A model generated the notes under the pieces. That model was given only the letters and a program-made list of their open reading frames with translations. It did no database searches and had not been told where the DNA came from. Shown here piece after piece: positions 16,554-23,924 of a stretch of 64,000 nt of DNA. This DNA comes from Streptomyces echinoruber (GTDB lineage Bacteria > Actinomycetota > Actinomycetes > Streptomycetales > Streptomycetaceae). How positions within the stretch are numbered: position 1 is the stretch's first letter; each line of letters starts with the position of its first letter. The stretch spans positions 76,646 through 140,645 of the forward strand of contig NZ_BMWH01000019.1 of assembly GCF_014651135.1 (NCBI RefSeq), given 5' to 3'. The translations under genes were made by a program, and so were the position numbers.

Positions 16554-18086
16554 ATGCCCGACCTGCCGAAGCCGAAGGACGACACCGAGGCCGCGCTGTT
16601 CTCCGAGTGCTGGGACGCGGTGCTGTCGTACGCCGACCTGTGCACGGCCGGCTCCACCGCCGCCCAGGAACTGGCCACGGAGGCGTTCGCGCTCGGCATG
16701 CGCGGCATCCGCGCCGCCGACGCCGGCCCCGGGCGCACCCCCGGACGCCGCACCGGCCGGCTGCCCAGGATCCCGCAGCTGCTGACCGCCGTCCGCGACA
16801 CCGCGGCGGCCTGGGAGGCGGGCGGCCAGGGCCACCGGCTCGACCCCGACCTGCGGCTGTGGCTCCACTCCGACAAGGCCGCCCGCTACACCGGGCCGCC
16901 CCTGGAGCGGCCGCTGGCGCTGCGCGCCCTGAAGGACCTGCAGGAGGCGGACGCGACACTGCTGTGGCTGGCCGAGGTGGAGGCGCTGCCGGCCGCCGCC
17001 GCGGCCCGCCGCCTCGGCCTCGACCCGGCCACCGCACCCGACGACCTCGACGAGGTCCGCGGCCTGTTCCGGGACCGCTGCCGGAGCAACCACCTGGACT
17101 CGCCGCTCGCCCCCGAGTGCCGCAGCTACGCCCGCCTGCTGGACGCCGTCACCCGCTCCCCCGGCACCGAGACCCCTGACGACCTCTCCCGGCACCTGGC
17201 CACCTGCGTGCGCTGCGCGGAGGCCGCCGCCTGCCTCAGGCTGCACGGCGGCGGACTGCCCGCGGCGCTCGCCGCCGGCGTCGTCGGCTGGGGCGGCCTG
17301 GCCTACCTGGAGCGCCGCCGCCGCGCCACCGACGTACGGCTGGGCGCGCCGCGCCCCGCGCGGCGCGAGAAGACGGACACCGGCGACCCCGAGGGCGGCG
17401 CGGGCCGGGCCCGCGCCGCCCGCAACGGGCTGCTCGCCGCCGCCGTCCTGCTGTCCCTGGTCGCGCTCGCCGTGTCGATGATGCCGCTCGGCGGCTCCGG
17501 CGGCTCCGGCGACGACACCGCCGCCCGCGACGGCACCGGCAGCCAACCCGTCGCCGAACCCCGCCCCTCCCTGCCCGCCGTGGATCCGGCGACCGGAACG
17601 ACGCCCGCCTCCCCGCGGCCCACCGCGCACCGCACCACCCGCACGGCCGGCACCCCCGGCGCGCGGCACGCCGACCCCGAGCCCCAGGGCACCTCCTCCA
17701 CGGTCGCCGCCGGCCCGACCCGCACCGGCCCGTCCTCCGGCGGCTCCACGCCCACCGTCACCGCCGGCCCGCCCCCCTGCACGGTCGAGTACCGCCTCGT
17801 CGACCAGTGGCCCGACGGCTTCCAGGCCACCGTCGCCGTCACCACCGTCGCCGCCCTCGACGACTGGCGCGTCACCTGGTCCTTCCGCGACGGCCAGAGG
17901 ATCGACCGGATGTGGGACGCGGACTTCACCCAGAGCGGCTCCCGCGTCACCGCCGCCGCCACCGACTACAACCGGTCCGTCGCCGCCGGCGGCCGAGTCG
18001 CCTTCGGCTTCATCGCCTCCTGGCGGGAGAAGAACTCCGCGCCCTACGGCTTCGCGCTGAACGGGCACGGCTGCAAAACCGGTTGA
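16554..18086 (+). CDS. Zinc-finger/transmembrane protein with extracellular CBM2 domain
   Basis: The 510-residue product joins unlike parts. Residues about 1-200 are helical and resemble a degenerate sigma-factor-like or anti-sigma N-terminus (LALRALKDLQEADATLLWLAEVEALPAAA in shortened form). At about residue 215 there is HLATCVRCAEAAAC, an HxxxCxxC zinc-finger as in ZAS anti-sigma factors. A single membrane helix follows at about residues 290-312 (LLAAAVLLSLVALAVSMM). A Pro/Thr/Gly linker leads to a C-terminal family 2 carbohydrate-binding module (about 408-510) bracketed by cysteines CTVEYRLVDQW and NGHGCKTG with conserved tryptophans. I infer a membrane sensor that binds cellulose or chitin outside and signals inside. 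GCAGGAGA precedes the ATG. Confidence 0.75.
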   Translation: MPDLPKPKDDTEAALFSECWDAVLSYADLCTAGSTAAQELATEAFALGMRGIRAADAGPGRTPGRRTGRLPRIPQLLTAVRDTAAAWEAGGQGHRLDPDLRLWLHSDKAARYTGPPLERPLALRALKDLQEADATLLWLAEVEALPAAAAARRLGLDPATAPDDLDEVRGLFRDRCRSNHLDSPLAPECRSYARLLDAVTRSPGTETPDDLSRHLATCVRCAEAAACLRLHGGGLPAALAAGVVGWGGLAYLERRRRATDVRLGAPRPARREKTDTGDPEGGAGRARAARNGLLAAAVLLSLVALAVSMMPLGGSGGSGDDTAARDGTGSQPVAEPRPSLPAVDPATGTTPASPRPTAHRTTRTAGTPGARHADPEPQGTSSTVAAGPTRTGPSSGGSTPTVTAGPPPCTVEYRLVDQWPDGFQATVAVTTVAALDDWRVTWSFRDGQRIDRMWDADFTQSGSRVTAAATDYNRSVAAGGRVAFGFIASWREKNSAPYGFALNGHGCKTG

Positions 18087-18113
18087 CCCCCGCGGGGCGC
18101 GTCCCGCTAGGGT
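18083..18113 (+). promoter_or_regulatory. Candidate promoter ahead of the small ORF and rsgA
   Basis: TTGACC (18083-18088) and TAGGGT (18108-18113) are separated by a slightly long 19-base spacer. The -35 overlaps the stop codon of the CBM2 gene. Confidence 0.4.
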
Positions 18114-18168
18114 GGGGCGACCCGTGCGGCGGCCGACCGCTGCCGCACCCGCCAGCCGCGTACGTATG

Positions 18169-18263
18169 AGGAGGTGTCGACCGATGGCCGTCGTTGTGTC
18201 GGGCGCTGCCCGCTTCCAGGAACCCATCCCGTCCACCTCCGTGGCCGCCGGCTGACACCTCCT
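18169..18263. promoter_or_regulatory. 10-bp perfect inverted repeat enclosing a 23-codon ORF and its Shine-Dalgarno
   Basis: AGGAGGTGTC (18169-18178) and GACACCTCCT (18254-18263) are perfect reverse complements. The left arm is the ribosome binding site of the small ORF and the right arm starts at its stop codon, so pairing in RNA would hide the ribosome binding site. This arrangement suggests a translation-coupled switch ahead of rsgA. Confidence 0.5.
18184..18255 (+). CDS. Candidate leader peptide / small ORF (23 aa)
   Basis: An ATG at 18184 is placed 9 bases after a perfect AGGAGG and opens a 23-codon frame (MAVVVSGAARFQEPIPS...) that ends in TGA at 18253-18255, about 70 bases before the rsgA start. 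The ribosome binding site is far stronger than that of rsgA itself. The peptide has no family I recognise. Its ribosome binding site and the sequence at its stop codon are complementary over 10 bases. It may be a regulatory leader or simply a short protein; coding status is inferred from the ribosome binding site only. Confidence 0.5.
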   Translation: MAVVVSGAARFQEPIPSTSVAAG

Positions 18264-18325
18264 TCCGCTTTCCGCCGCGCTCGTGCGCGCCTGCCGGGGG
18301 CCGCCCCTCAGCGAAGGGTCACCCC

Positions 18326-19465
18326 TTGACTTCCGCTTCCTCCCCGCTGTCCTCCTCCCCTCTGTCTTCCTCCTCGCTGTCCTCTGCGCTGTCCTCCGCG
18401 CTCGCCCCCTACGGCTGGGACGAGACCTGGGCCGGCGCGTTCGCCCCGTACGCCGCCGACGGGCTGCTGCCCGGCCGGGTCGTGCGCGTCGACCGCGGCC
18501 GCTGCGACGTCGTCACCCCGGACGGCACCGTGCACGCCGACACCGAGTTCGTCACCCCCCGCGACCCGCTGCGGGCGGTGTGCACGGGGGACTGGGTCGC
18601 CGTCGACCCGGACGGCGACCCGCGCTACGTACGGGCGTACCTGCCGCGCCGTACCGCCTTCGTGCGCGCCACCTCCTCCAAACGGTCCGAGGGACAGATC
18701 CTCGCCGCCAACGTCGACCACGCGATCGTCACCGTGTCGCTCGCCGCCGACCTCGACCTCGGCCGCATCGAGCGCTTCCTCGCCCTGGCCTGGGAGTCCG
18801 GGGCGCAGCCCCTCGTCGTGCTCACCAAGGCCGACCTCGTGCCCGACCCGGCGACCCGGGCGTACCTCGTGCAGGACGTGGAGACGAGCGCGCCGGGCGT
18901 GCCCGTCCTCACCGTCAGCGCCCGCACCGGGGACGGACTCGACGTCCTCACCGCCGTCCTGTCCGGCGGCACGGCCGTACTGCTCGGGCAGTCCGGCGCG
19001 GGCAAGTCCACCCTCGCCAACGCCCTCCTCGGCGAGGACGTCATGGACGTGCAGCAGGTCCGCGACACCGACGGCAAGGGCCGGCACACCACCACCACCC
19101 GCAACCTGCTGCCGCTGCCCGGCGGGGGCGTGCTCATCGACACGCCGGGACTGCGCGGCGTCGGCCTGTGGGACGCCGAGAGCGGCGTCGGCCAGGTCTT
19201 CGCCGAGATCGAGGAACTCGCCGCGCACTGCCGCTTCCCCGACTGCGCCCACGACACCGAGCCCGGCTGCGCCGTCCGCGCCGCCCTCGACGCCGGCCGG
19301 CTGCCGCAGCGGCGGCTGGACAGCTACCGCAAGCTCCAGCGCGAGAACCAGTGGATCGTCGCCAAGAGCGACGCGCGGGCGCGAGCCGAATTGCGCAAGG
19401 AAGGGAAGCGCAGGGGCGCGCAGGGCAGGGCGGCGATGGAGGCCAAGCGGGGGCGGTGGCGGTAG
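18326..19465 (+). CDS. rsgA: Ribosome small-subunit-dependent GTPase A
   Basis: The 379-residue product is a circularly permuted GTPase. In order it shows an OB fold (about 45-115), G4 VLTKADLV, G5 TVSARTGDG, G1 GQSGAGKSTLANAL, G2 HTTTTRNLLPL and G3 IDTPGLRG, followed by a zinc-binding tail with CRFPDCAHDTEPGC. RsgA helps late 30S subunit maturation by checking the decoding centre and hydrolysing GTP. I favour the TTG at 18326, preceded by GAAGGG, because no ATG or GTG lies at a suitable place. The first 30 residues are a Ser/Leu/Pro repeat caused by CTGTCCTCC-type repeats and are probably disordered. Confidence 0.93.
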   Translation: MTSASSPLSSSPLSSSSLSSALSSALAPYGWDETWAGAFAPYAADGLLPGRVVRVDRGRCDVVTPDGTVHADTEFVTPRDPLRAVCTGDWVAVDPDGDPRYVRAYLPRRTAFVRATSSKRSEGQILAANVDHAIVTVSLAADLDLGRIERFLALAWESGAQPLVVLTKADLVPDPATRAYLVQDVETSAPGVPVLTVSARTGDGLDVLTAVLSGGTAVLLGQSGAGKSTLANALLGEDVMDVQQVRDTDGKGRHTTTTRNLLPLPGGGVLIDTPGLRGVGLWDAESGVGQVFAEIEELAAHCRFPDCAHDTEPGCAVRAALDAGRLPQRRLDSYRKLQRENQWIVAKSDARARAELRKEGKRRGAQGRAAMEAKRGRWR

Positions 19466-19591
19466 GTCCTTCCGGGGGCCCGGCCGGGTGGTTCTCCCGG
19501 GTCCGGGGCGGGCTCTTTGGGGGGCCCGGCCGGGCGGCGGCTCTCCCGCGCCCCCGGCCGGGTGCCCCCCCGGGACCCGCTCGGGGGGCAC

Positions 19592-19743
19592 GGGTCCCGG
19601 GCGGGAGCGCGGGTCCCGGGCAGGAGCACGGGTCTCGGTTGGGAGCGCGGGTCTCGGTTGGGAGCGCGGGTCTCGGTTGGGGGCACGGGTCTCGGTTGGG
19701 AGCGCGGGTCTCGCTCGGGAGCGCGGGTCCCGGTCGGGTCCCC
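19592..19743 (+). repeat. Eight copies of a 19-bp repeat between rsgA and the Ada-like gene
   Basis: Eight tandem 19-base units (consensus GGGTCTCGGTTGGGAGCGC) with outer units diverged fill most of the 350-base gap 19466-19815. No promoter of the downstream gene is obvious; the flanks are short CCCGG-rich repeats. Confidence 0.85.
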
Positions 19744-19815
19744 GGCCCCCGACCGGGCAGCCACGTGTCCGATTCCCGCCAGCGGCCCGGCCGGTCCGCG
19801 CCCACACTGGAAGAC

Positions 19816-21234
19816 GTGAGGGACGTGTGGGACGAGGACAGCCGCTACGAAGCCGTCCGCAGCCGCGACGCGCGGTTCGACGGGGAGTTCTTCTTCGCCG
19901 TCGAGACCACCGGCATCTACTGCCGCCCCAGCTGCCCGGCGGTGACGCCGAAACGGCGCAACGTGCGGTTCTTCCCCACTGCGGCCGCCGCCCAGGCGGC
20001 CGGCTTCCGGGCCTGCCGCCGCTGCCGCCCCGACGCGGTGCCCGGCTCGGCGGAGTGGAACGCGCGCGCGGACGTCGTCGGCCGGGCCATGCGGCTGATC
20101 GGCGACGGCGTGGTGGACCGGGAAGGCGTCGCCGGACTCGCCGCCCGCCTGGGCTACAGCGCCCGGCAGGTGCAGCGGCAGCTCACCGCCGAGCTCGGCG
20201 CCGGCCCGATCGCCCTCGCCCGGGCCCAGCGGGCGCACACCGCGCGGGTGCTGCTGCAGACCACCGACCTGCCGGTCACCGAGATCGCGTTCGCGTCCGG
20301 GTTCGCCAGCGTGCGGCAGTTCAACGACACCATCCGCGCCGTGTACGCGGCCACGCCGACCGCGCTGCGCCGCGCCGCGGGCCGGGGCAGCCGGCGCCGG
20401 ACGGCCGCGCCGGGCGGCGGGGTGCCGCTGCGGCTCGCCCACCGGGGCCCCTACCAGGCCGGTGCCGTCTTCGACCTGCTGCAGCGGGAGGCCGTACCCG
20501 GTGTGGAAGAGGTGACCGGGCCGCGCGGCCGGCGCACCTACCGGCGCACGCTGCGGCTGCCGTACGGCACCGGGATCGCCGAGGTCGAGGAGCAGCCCGG
20601 CCCGCCCCCGGGCACCTCGGCGGCCGCGCACCCCGGCGGCTGGCTGCAGGCCCGGCTGCACCTGACCGACCTGCGCGACCTGACCACGGCGGTGCAGCGG
20701 CTGCGGCGGCTGTTCGACCTGGACGCCGATCCGTACGCCGTCGACGAGCGGCTCGGCGCCGACCCCGAACTGGGCCCGCTGGTCGCCGCCCGGCCCGGGC
20801 TGCGCTCGCCCGGATCGGCCGACCCGGAGGAGACGGCGGTGCGCGCCCTGGTCGGCCGCGCCGGCGCGGAGCTGCTGGTGCGGCGCTACGGCAAGGCGCT
20901 GGACGCCCCCGACGGCACCCTCACCCACGTCTTCCCCGACCCGGCCGTGCTGGCGGAGGCCGAACCCCACGGCACCCTCGGCGCGCTGACCGCCGCCCTC
21001 GCCGACGGCCGGCTGCGGCTCGACCCCGGCGCCGACCGGGACGACGCCGAGCAGGCCCTGCGCGCGCTGCCCGGCCTGGACCCGGCCACGGCCGCCGCCG
21101 TGCGCGCCCGCGCCCTCGGCGACCCCGACGTCGCCCCGCCCGGCCTGCCCGTCCCCGACCGCTGGCGGCCGTGGCGGTCGTACGCCGTCGAGCACCTGCG
21201 CGTCGCGGGACGCGTGGGACCGGCGCGGGTATGA
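19816..21234 (+). CDS. Ada-AraC-AlkA fusion with a degenerate glycosylase domain
   Basis: The 472-residue product keeps the Ada zinc domain (C36, C40, C67 and C70 in YCRPSCP and ACRRCRPD), where one cysteine accepts methyl from DNA phosphotriesters, and an AraC-type DNA-binding domain (about 85-180: GLAARLGYSARQVQRQL, FASGFASVRQFNDTIR). The AlkA N-terminal and helical parts follow, but key pieces are missing compared with the family I know. The LGQQVSVAGA segment is absent (AVRALVGRAGAELLV), the HhH glycines read LPGLDPATAA, and the stretch with the catalytic aspartate is deleted so that GDPDVAPPG runs directly into WRPWRSYAVEHL. It is probably a methylation-responsive regulator that no longer excises bases. 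Start GTG 19816; GTG 19825 is possible. Confidence 0.85.
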   Translation: MRDVWDEDSRYEAVRSRDARFDGEFFFAVETTGIYCRPSCPAVTPKRRNVRFFPTAAAAQAAGFRACRRCRPDAVPGSAEWNARADVVGRAMRLIGDGVVDREGVAGLAARLGYSARQVQRQLTAELGAGPIALARAQRAHTARVLLQTTDLPVTEIAFASGFASVRQFNDTIRAVYAATPTALRRAAGRGSRRRTAAPGGGVPLRLAHRGPYQAGAVFDLLQREAVPGVEEVTGPRGRRTYRRTLRLPYGTGIAEVEEQPGPPPGTSAAAHPGGWLQARLHLTDLRDLTTAVQRLRRLFDLDADPYAVDERLGADPELGPLVAARPGLRSPGSADPEETAVRALVGRAGAELLVRRYGKALDAPDGTLTHVFPDPAVLAEAEPHGTLGALTAALADGRLRLDPGADRDDAEQALRALPGLDPATAAAVRARALGDPDVAPPGLPVPDRWRPWRSYAVEHLRVAGRVGPARV

Positions 21235-21620
21235 GCCTTCTCCTTCCAGGCGTCCTCCTCCAGGACCCAGCTGTGGATCCGCTTCGGGTGGATGCGGATC
21301 ACCTCCTCGCTGAAGTGCGGCCCCAGGTCGTGCGGGCCGACGAGGAGTTCCGCCTCGCCGCGGATGTCGACGCCGCGCACCCGCCAGGGGCTGACGCTGA
21401 CGACGTCGTCCACGACCAGGGCGACCTTCGGGTTCTTCTGCAGGTTGCGCCACTTCTTGGTCCGGCCCATGGCGTACCCGCCGACCAGGATCGTGCCGTC
21501 GTCCCGCGGGAAGAACCCCACGGGGTTGGCCTGCGGCCGGCCGTGCGGGTCGACGGTGGCCGGCCGGCCCAGGCGCTGGGTCCTCAGACAGGCGCGTTCG
21601 GCCTCGGTGAACTCGGTCAT
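20886..21620 (-). CDS. PPOX/F420-type oxidoreductase with run-on C-terminus
   Basis: Residues 1-130 form a split-barrel flavin/F420-binding protein of the PPOX class (FTEAERACLRTQRLGRPATV, NPVGFFPRDDGTILVGG, KVALVVDDV, VRGVDIRGEAELL, IRIHPKRIHSW). Family members normally stop just after the last motif. Here no stop occurs and the frame continues for about 110 more residues of Arg/Ser/Ala-rich text that is the antisense of the AlkA-like domain of the convergent gene (349 bases of overlap to 20886). I infer loss of the original stop codon. The ATG at 21620 follows the divergent spacer and is the natural start. Whether the tail is made or degraded is unknown. Confidence 0.75.
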   Translation of the reverse strand: MTEFTEAERACLRTQRLGRPATVDPHGRPQANPVGFFPRDDGTILVGGYAMGRTKKWRNLQKNPKVALVVDDVVSVSPWRVRGVDIRGEAELLVGPHDLGPHFSEEVIRIHPKRIHSWVLEEDAWKEKAHTRAGPTRPATRRCSTAYDRHGRQRSGTGRPGGATSGSPRARARTAAAVAGSRPGSARRACSASSRSAPGSSRSRPSARAAVSAPRVPWGSASASTAGSGKTWVRVPSGASSALP

Positions 21621-21805
21621 GACACCAGCCAAGCACCGGGGACCGCCGCGCGCATCGGAACGCGGTCCCAGGTCCGCGGGCCGATGCGGCACGGCGCCCG
21701 TCCGGGTGGTTCCGGGCATGACGGCGGGTCAGCCCCGGACCGGATGGGGCACGTTCGTCTGCGGGGCCCGCAGCGGTGCGGGCCGGCGGAGGAACGGACG
21801 CGCAC

Positions 21806-23209
21806 ATGGTCACGGCCGGGCGGATCCTCGCGGCGCTGCCGCTGCCGTCGTCGTCGTTGTCGCTGCCGTTGTCGCTGTCACTGTCGCTGCTGCTGGGCGC
21901 GGCGACCGGCGCCGCACCGCGGCCGGCCGAGGCCGCGCCCCGGTCGGCCGTACCTCAGTCGGCCGTACCCCGGTCGGCCGTACCTCGGTCGGCCACGCGC
22001 CAGTCGGCCGTATCCCGGTGGGCCGCGCCCCGGTGGGCCGTATCCCGGCCGATCACGCCCCAGGCGGCCGTGCGGAGCGGCCCGCGGCCCGGCTGGACCG
22101 GCACCTGGGAGGCGGCGCCCTCCGCCACCGCGCCCGCGCTGCCGGACACCACCGTGCGCAACGTCGTCCACGTCAGCGTCGGCGGCACCGCCCTGCGGGT
22201 CCGCCTCACCAACCGGCTCGGCACCGCGCCCCTGGTGCTGGACGCCGTCACGGCGGGCCGGCAGCGCCCGGGGGCACCCGGCAGTCCCGCCGCCGTGCCC
22301 GGCTCGCTGCGCGCCGTCACCTTCCACGGCGCCCGCACCGCCGTCCTCGCGCCGGGCGCGGACCTGACCAGCGACCCGGTACCGCTGGCCGTGCCCGACG
22401 GCGCCAACCTCCTCCTCAGCGCCCACACCCCGGCCGGCGCCGACGCCCCCGTCACCCTGCACCGCGCCGCCCTGCAGACCAACTTCCTCGCCCCGCACGG
22501 CGACGCCACCGCCGACCCGGACGGCACCGCGTACACCGCCACCACCACCGCCTGGTACCACGTCACCGGCGTCGACGTGCTGCGCGCCCCCTCGGCGGGC
22601 AGCGTCGTGGCCCTCGGCGACTCCCTCACCGACGGCACCGGCTCCACCCGCGACGCCAACCACCGCTGGCCCGACCTGCTCGCCGACCGCCTGCGCGCCC
22701 TGCCCACCACCCGCCGCCCCGGCGTCCTCAACGCCGGCATCGGCGGCAACCGCCTGCTGCACGACGGCACCGGCCCGAGCGCCCTGGCCCGCCTCGACGG
22801 CGACGTCCTGACCCGGGCCGGGGTACGGGTGCTGGTGGTCCTGGAGGGCGTCAACGACCTGAACCACACCCCGCCCGAGGCGCTGGACCCGGCGCCCGTC
22901 CTGGCGGCGTACCGCACGATCACCGCCCGCGCCCACGCGCACGGCGTCCGCGTCGTCGGCGCCACCCTCACCCCGTACGCCGGGCACCGCGCCTGGACCC
23001 CGGCCCGCGAGGCGACCCGGCAGCGGATCAACGCCGCCCTGCGCGCCGGCGGCCTCTTCGACGCCGTCGCCGACTTCGACGCCGCCGTACGCGACCCGGA
23101 CCGGCCCGAGCGGCTGCTGCCCGCCTACGACTCCGGGGACCACCTGCACCTCGACGACGCGGGCATGTTCGCCCTGGCCGGCGCGGTCGACCCGGCCCGG
23201 CTGCGCTGA
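21806..23209 (+). CDS. Secreted SGNH/GDSL-type hydrolase
   Basis: The 467-residue product has an N-terminal signal peptide (Ser/Leu-rich hydrophobic core at about residues 10-35, Ala-rich cleavage region) and then a 15-bp-repeat-encoded stretch (repeated R-S-A-V-P) to about residue 90. After a beta-rich domain comes the SGNH hydrolase: block I VVALGDSLTDG with nucleophile Ser, block II NAGIGGN, block III GVND, and block V DHLHLDD carrying the Asp-His pair. It likely deacylates or deacetylates polysaccharides or lipids outside the cell; the specific substrate is not visible. The ATG at 21806 follows GGAGGAA at a long 10-base spacing. Confidence 0.9.
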   Translation: MVTAGRILAALPLPSSSLSLPLSLSLSLLLGAATGAAPRPAEAAPRSAVPQSAVPRSAVPRSATRQSAVSRWAAPRWAVSRPITPQAAVRSGPRPGWTGTWEAAPSATAPALPDTTVRNVVHVSVGGTALRVRLTNRLGTAPLVLDAVTAGRQRPGAPGSPAAVPGSLRAVTFHGARTAVLAPGADLTSDPVPLAVPDGANLLLSAHTPAGADAPVTLHRAALQTNFLAPHGDATADPDGTAYTATTTAWYHVTGVDVLRAPSAGSVVALGDSLTDGTGSTRDANHRWPDLLADRLRALPTTRRPGVLNAGIGGNRLLHDGTGPSALARLDGDVLTRAGVRVLVVLEGVNDLNHTPPEALDPAPVLAAYRTITARAHAHGVRVVGATLTPYAGHRAWTPAREATRQRINAALRAGGLFDAVADFDAAVRDPDRPERLLPAYDSGDHLHLDDAGMFALAGAVDPARLR

Positions 23210-23219
23210 CCGGCCCGCC

Positions 23220-23701
23220 TCAGCCCAGGAACACCGCGCCCACCCACGCGCCGGCGATCAGCAGGCAGGTGAACAGCTCCACCAGCACGTCCGAGCCGCC
23301 GTGCCGCAGCACCGTGCGCAGCGCCGCCCACGCCTCCCGGCGCCGGCCGAAACGGCGCCACTCGTGCGGGTACACCCCGGCGAGGAAACCCGGCACCGCG
23401 CCGAGCACCGGCAGCAGCACGAAGCCGAGCAGGGCGCCGACGCCGTCGTGGACGAGCAGGCGGGTCGTCGCGCCGCCGGCGCGCAGCCGCCGCGGCGGCA
23501 GCGTCCAGCGCACCACCCGGCTCAGCAGACGGCGGTGGCACCCGCCAGCACCGCCCACGCCACCGGGCGCGGGTCCTTCGGCGCCCACCACAGCACCGCC
23601 GCCCACACCAGCAGCGATTCCGGCACCCCCGGCACCCCCGGCACCAGCACCCCGCACAGGCCGAACGCCATGACCACCCCGACCGGCAGGAGTTCCCACA
23701 C
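23220..23701 (-). pseudogene. Frameshifted DUF456 membrane protein
   Basis: Two frames on the minus strand together give one DUF456 protein. From the GTG at 23701 the text reads WELLPVGVVMAFGLCGVLVPG and continues to VLAGATAVC, then a TGA. The second frame resumes with LSRVVRWTLPPRRLRAGG, LGFVLLPVLGAVPGFLAGVY and ends VELFTCLLIAGAWVGAVFLG at 23220. A single missing C in GTCTGCTGAGC near 23530 (family expectation GTCCTGCTGAGC) explains the break. It is either a real pseudogene or a base-calling error. The intact protein would have four to five membrane helices and no known function. Confidence 0.75.
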
Positions 23702-23750
23702 TCCCCTCAGCCCAGCCTGCCGGAGACCCGGGCGGGACGCAGGTCAGGGA

Positions 23751-23822
23751 GAGAGCCGGGAAGGGGGTCGGGAAGAGAGCCGGGAAGGGGGTCGGGAAGA
23801 GAGCCGGAAAGGGGGTCGGGAA
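23751..23822 (+). repeat. Three copies of a 24-bp purine-rich repeat
   Basis: Three tandem units beginning GAGAGCCGGGAAGGGG lie between the DUF456 pseudogene and the PP2C-like gene. They are strongly purine-rich on the plus strand. Confidence 0.8.
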
Positions 23823-23924
23823 GGGAGGGGCCGGCCCCGTCCGTGTCCCCCCGTTCCCCATGACGCGTCCGGTTTTCACCGACCTCCCGTTTCAACACCG
23901 CTCGTGCGGTCGACAATTGGGGGC

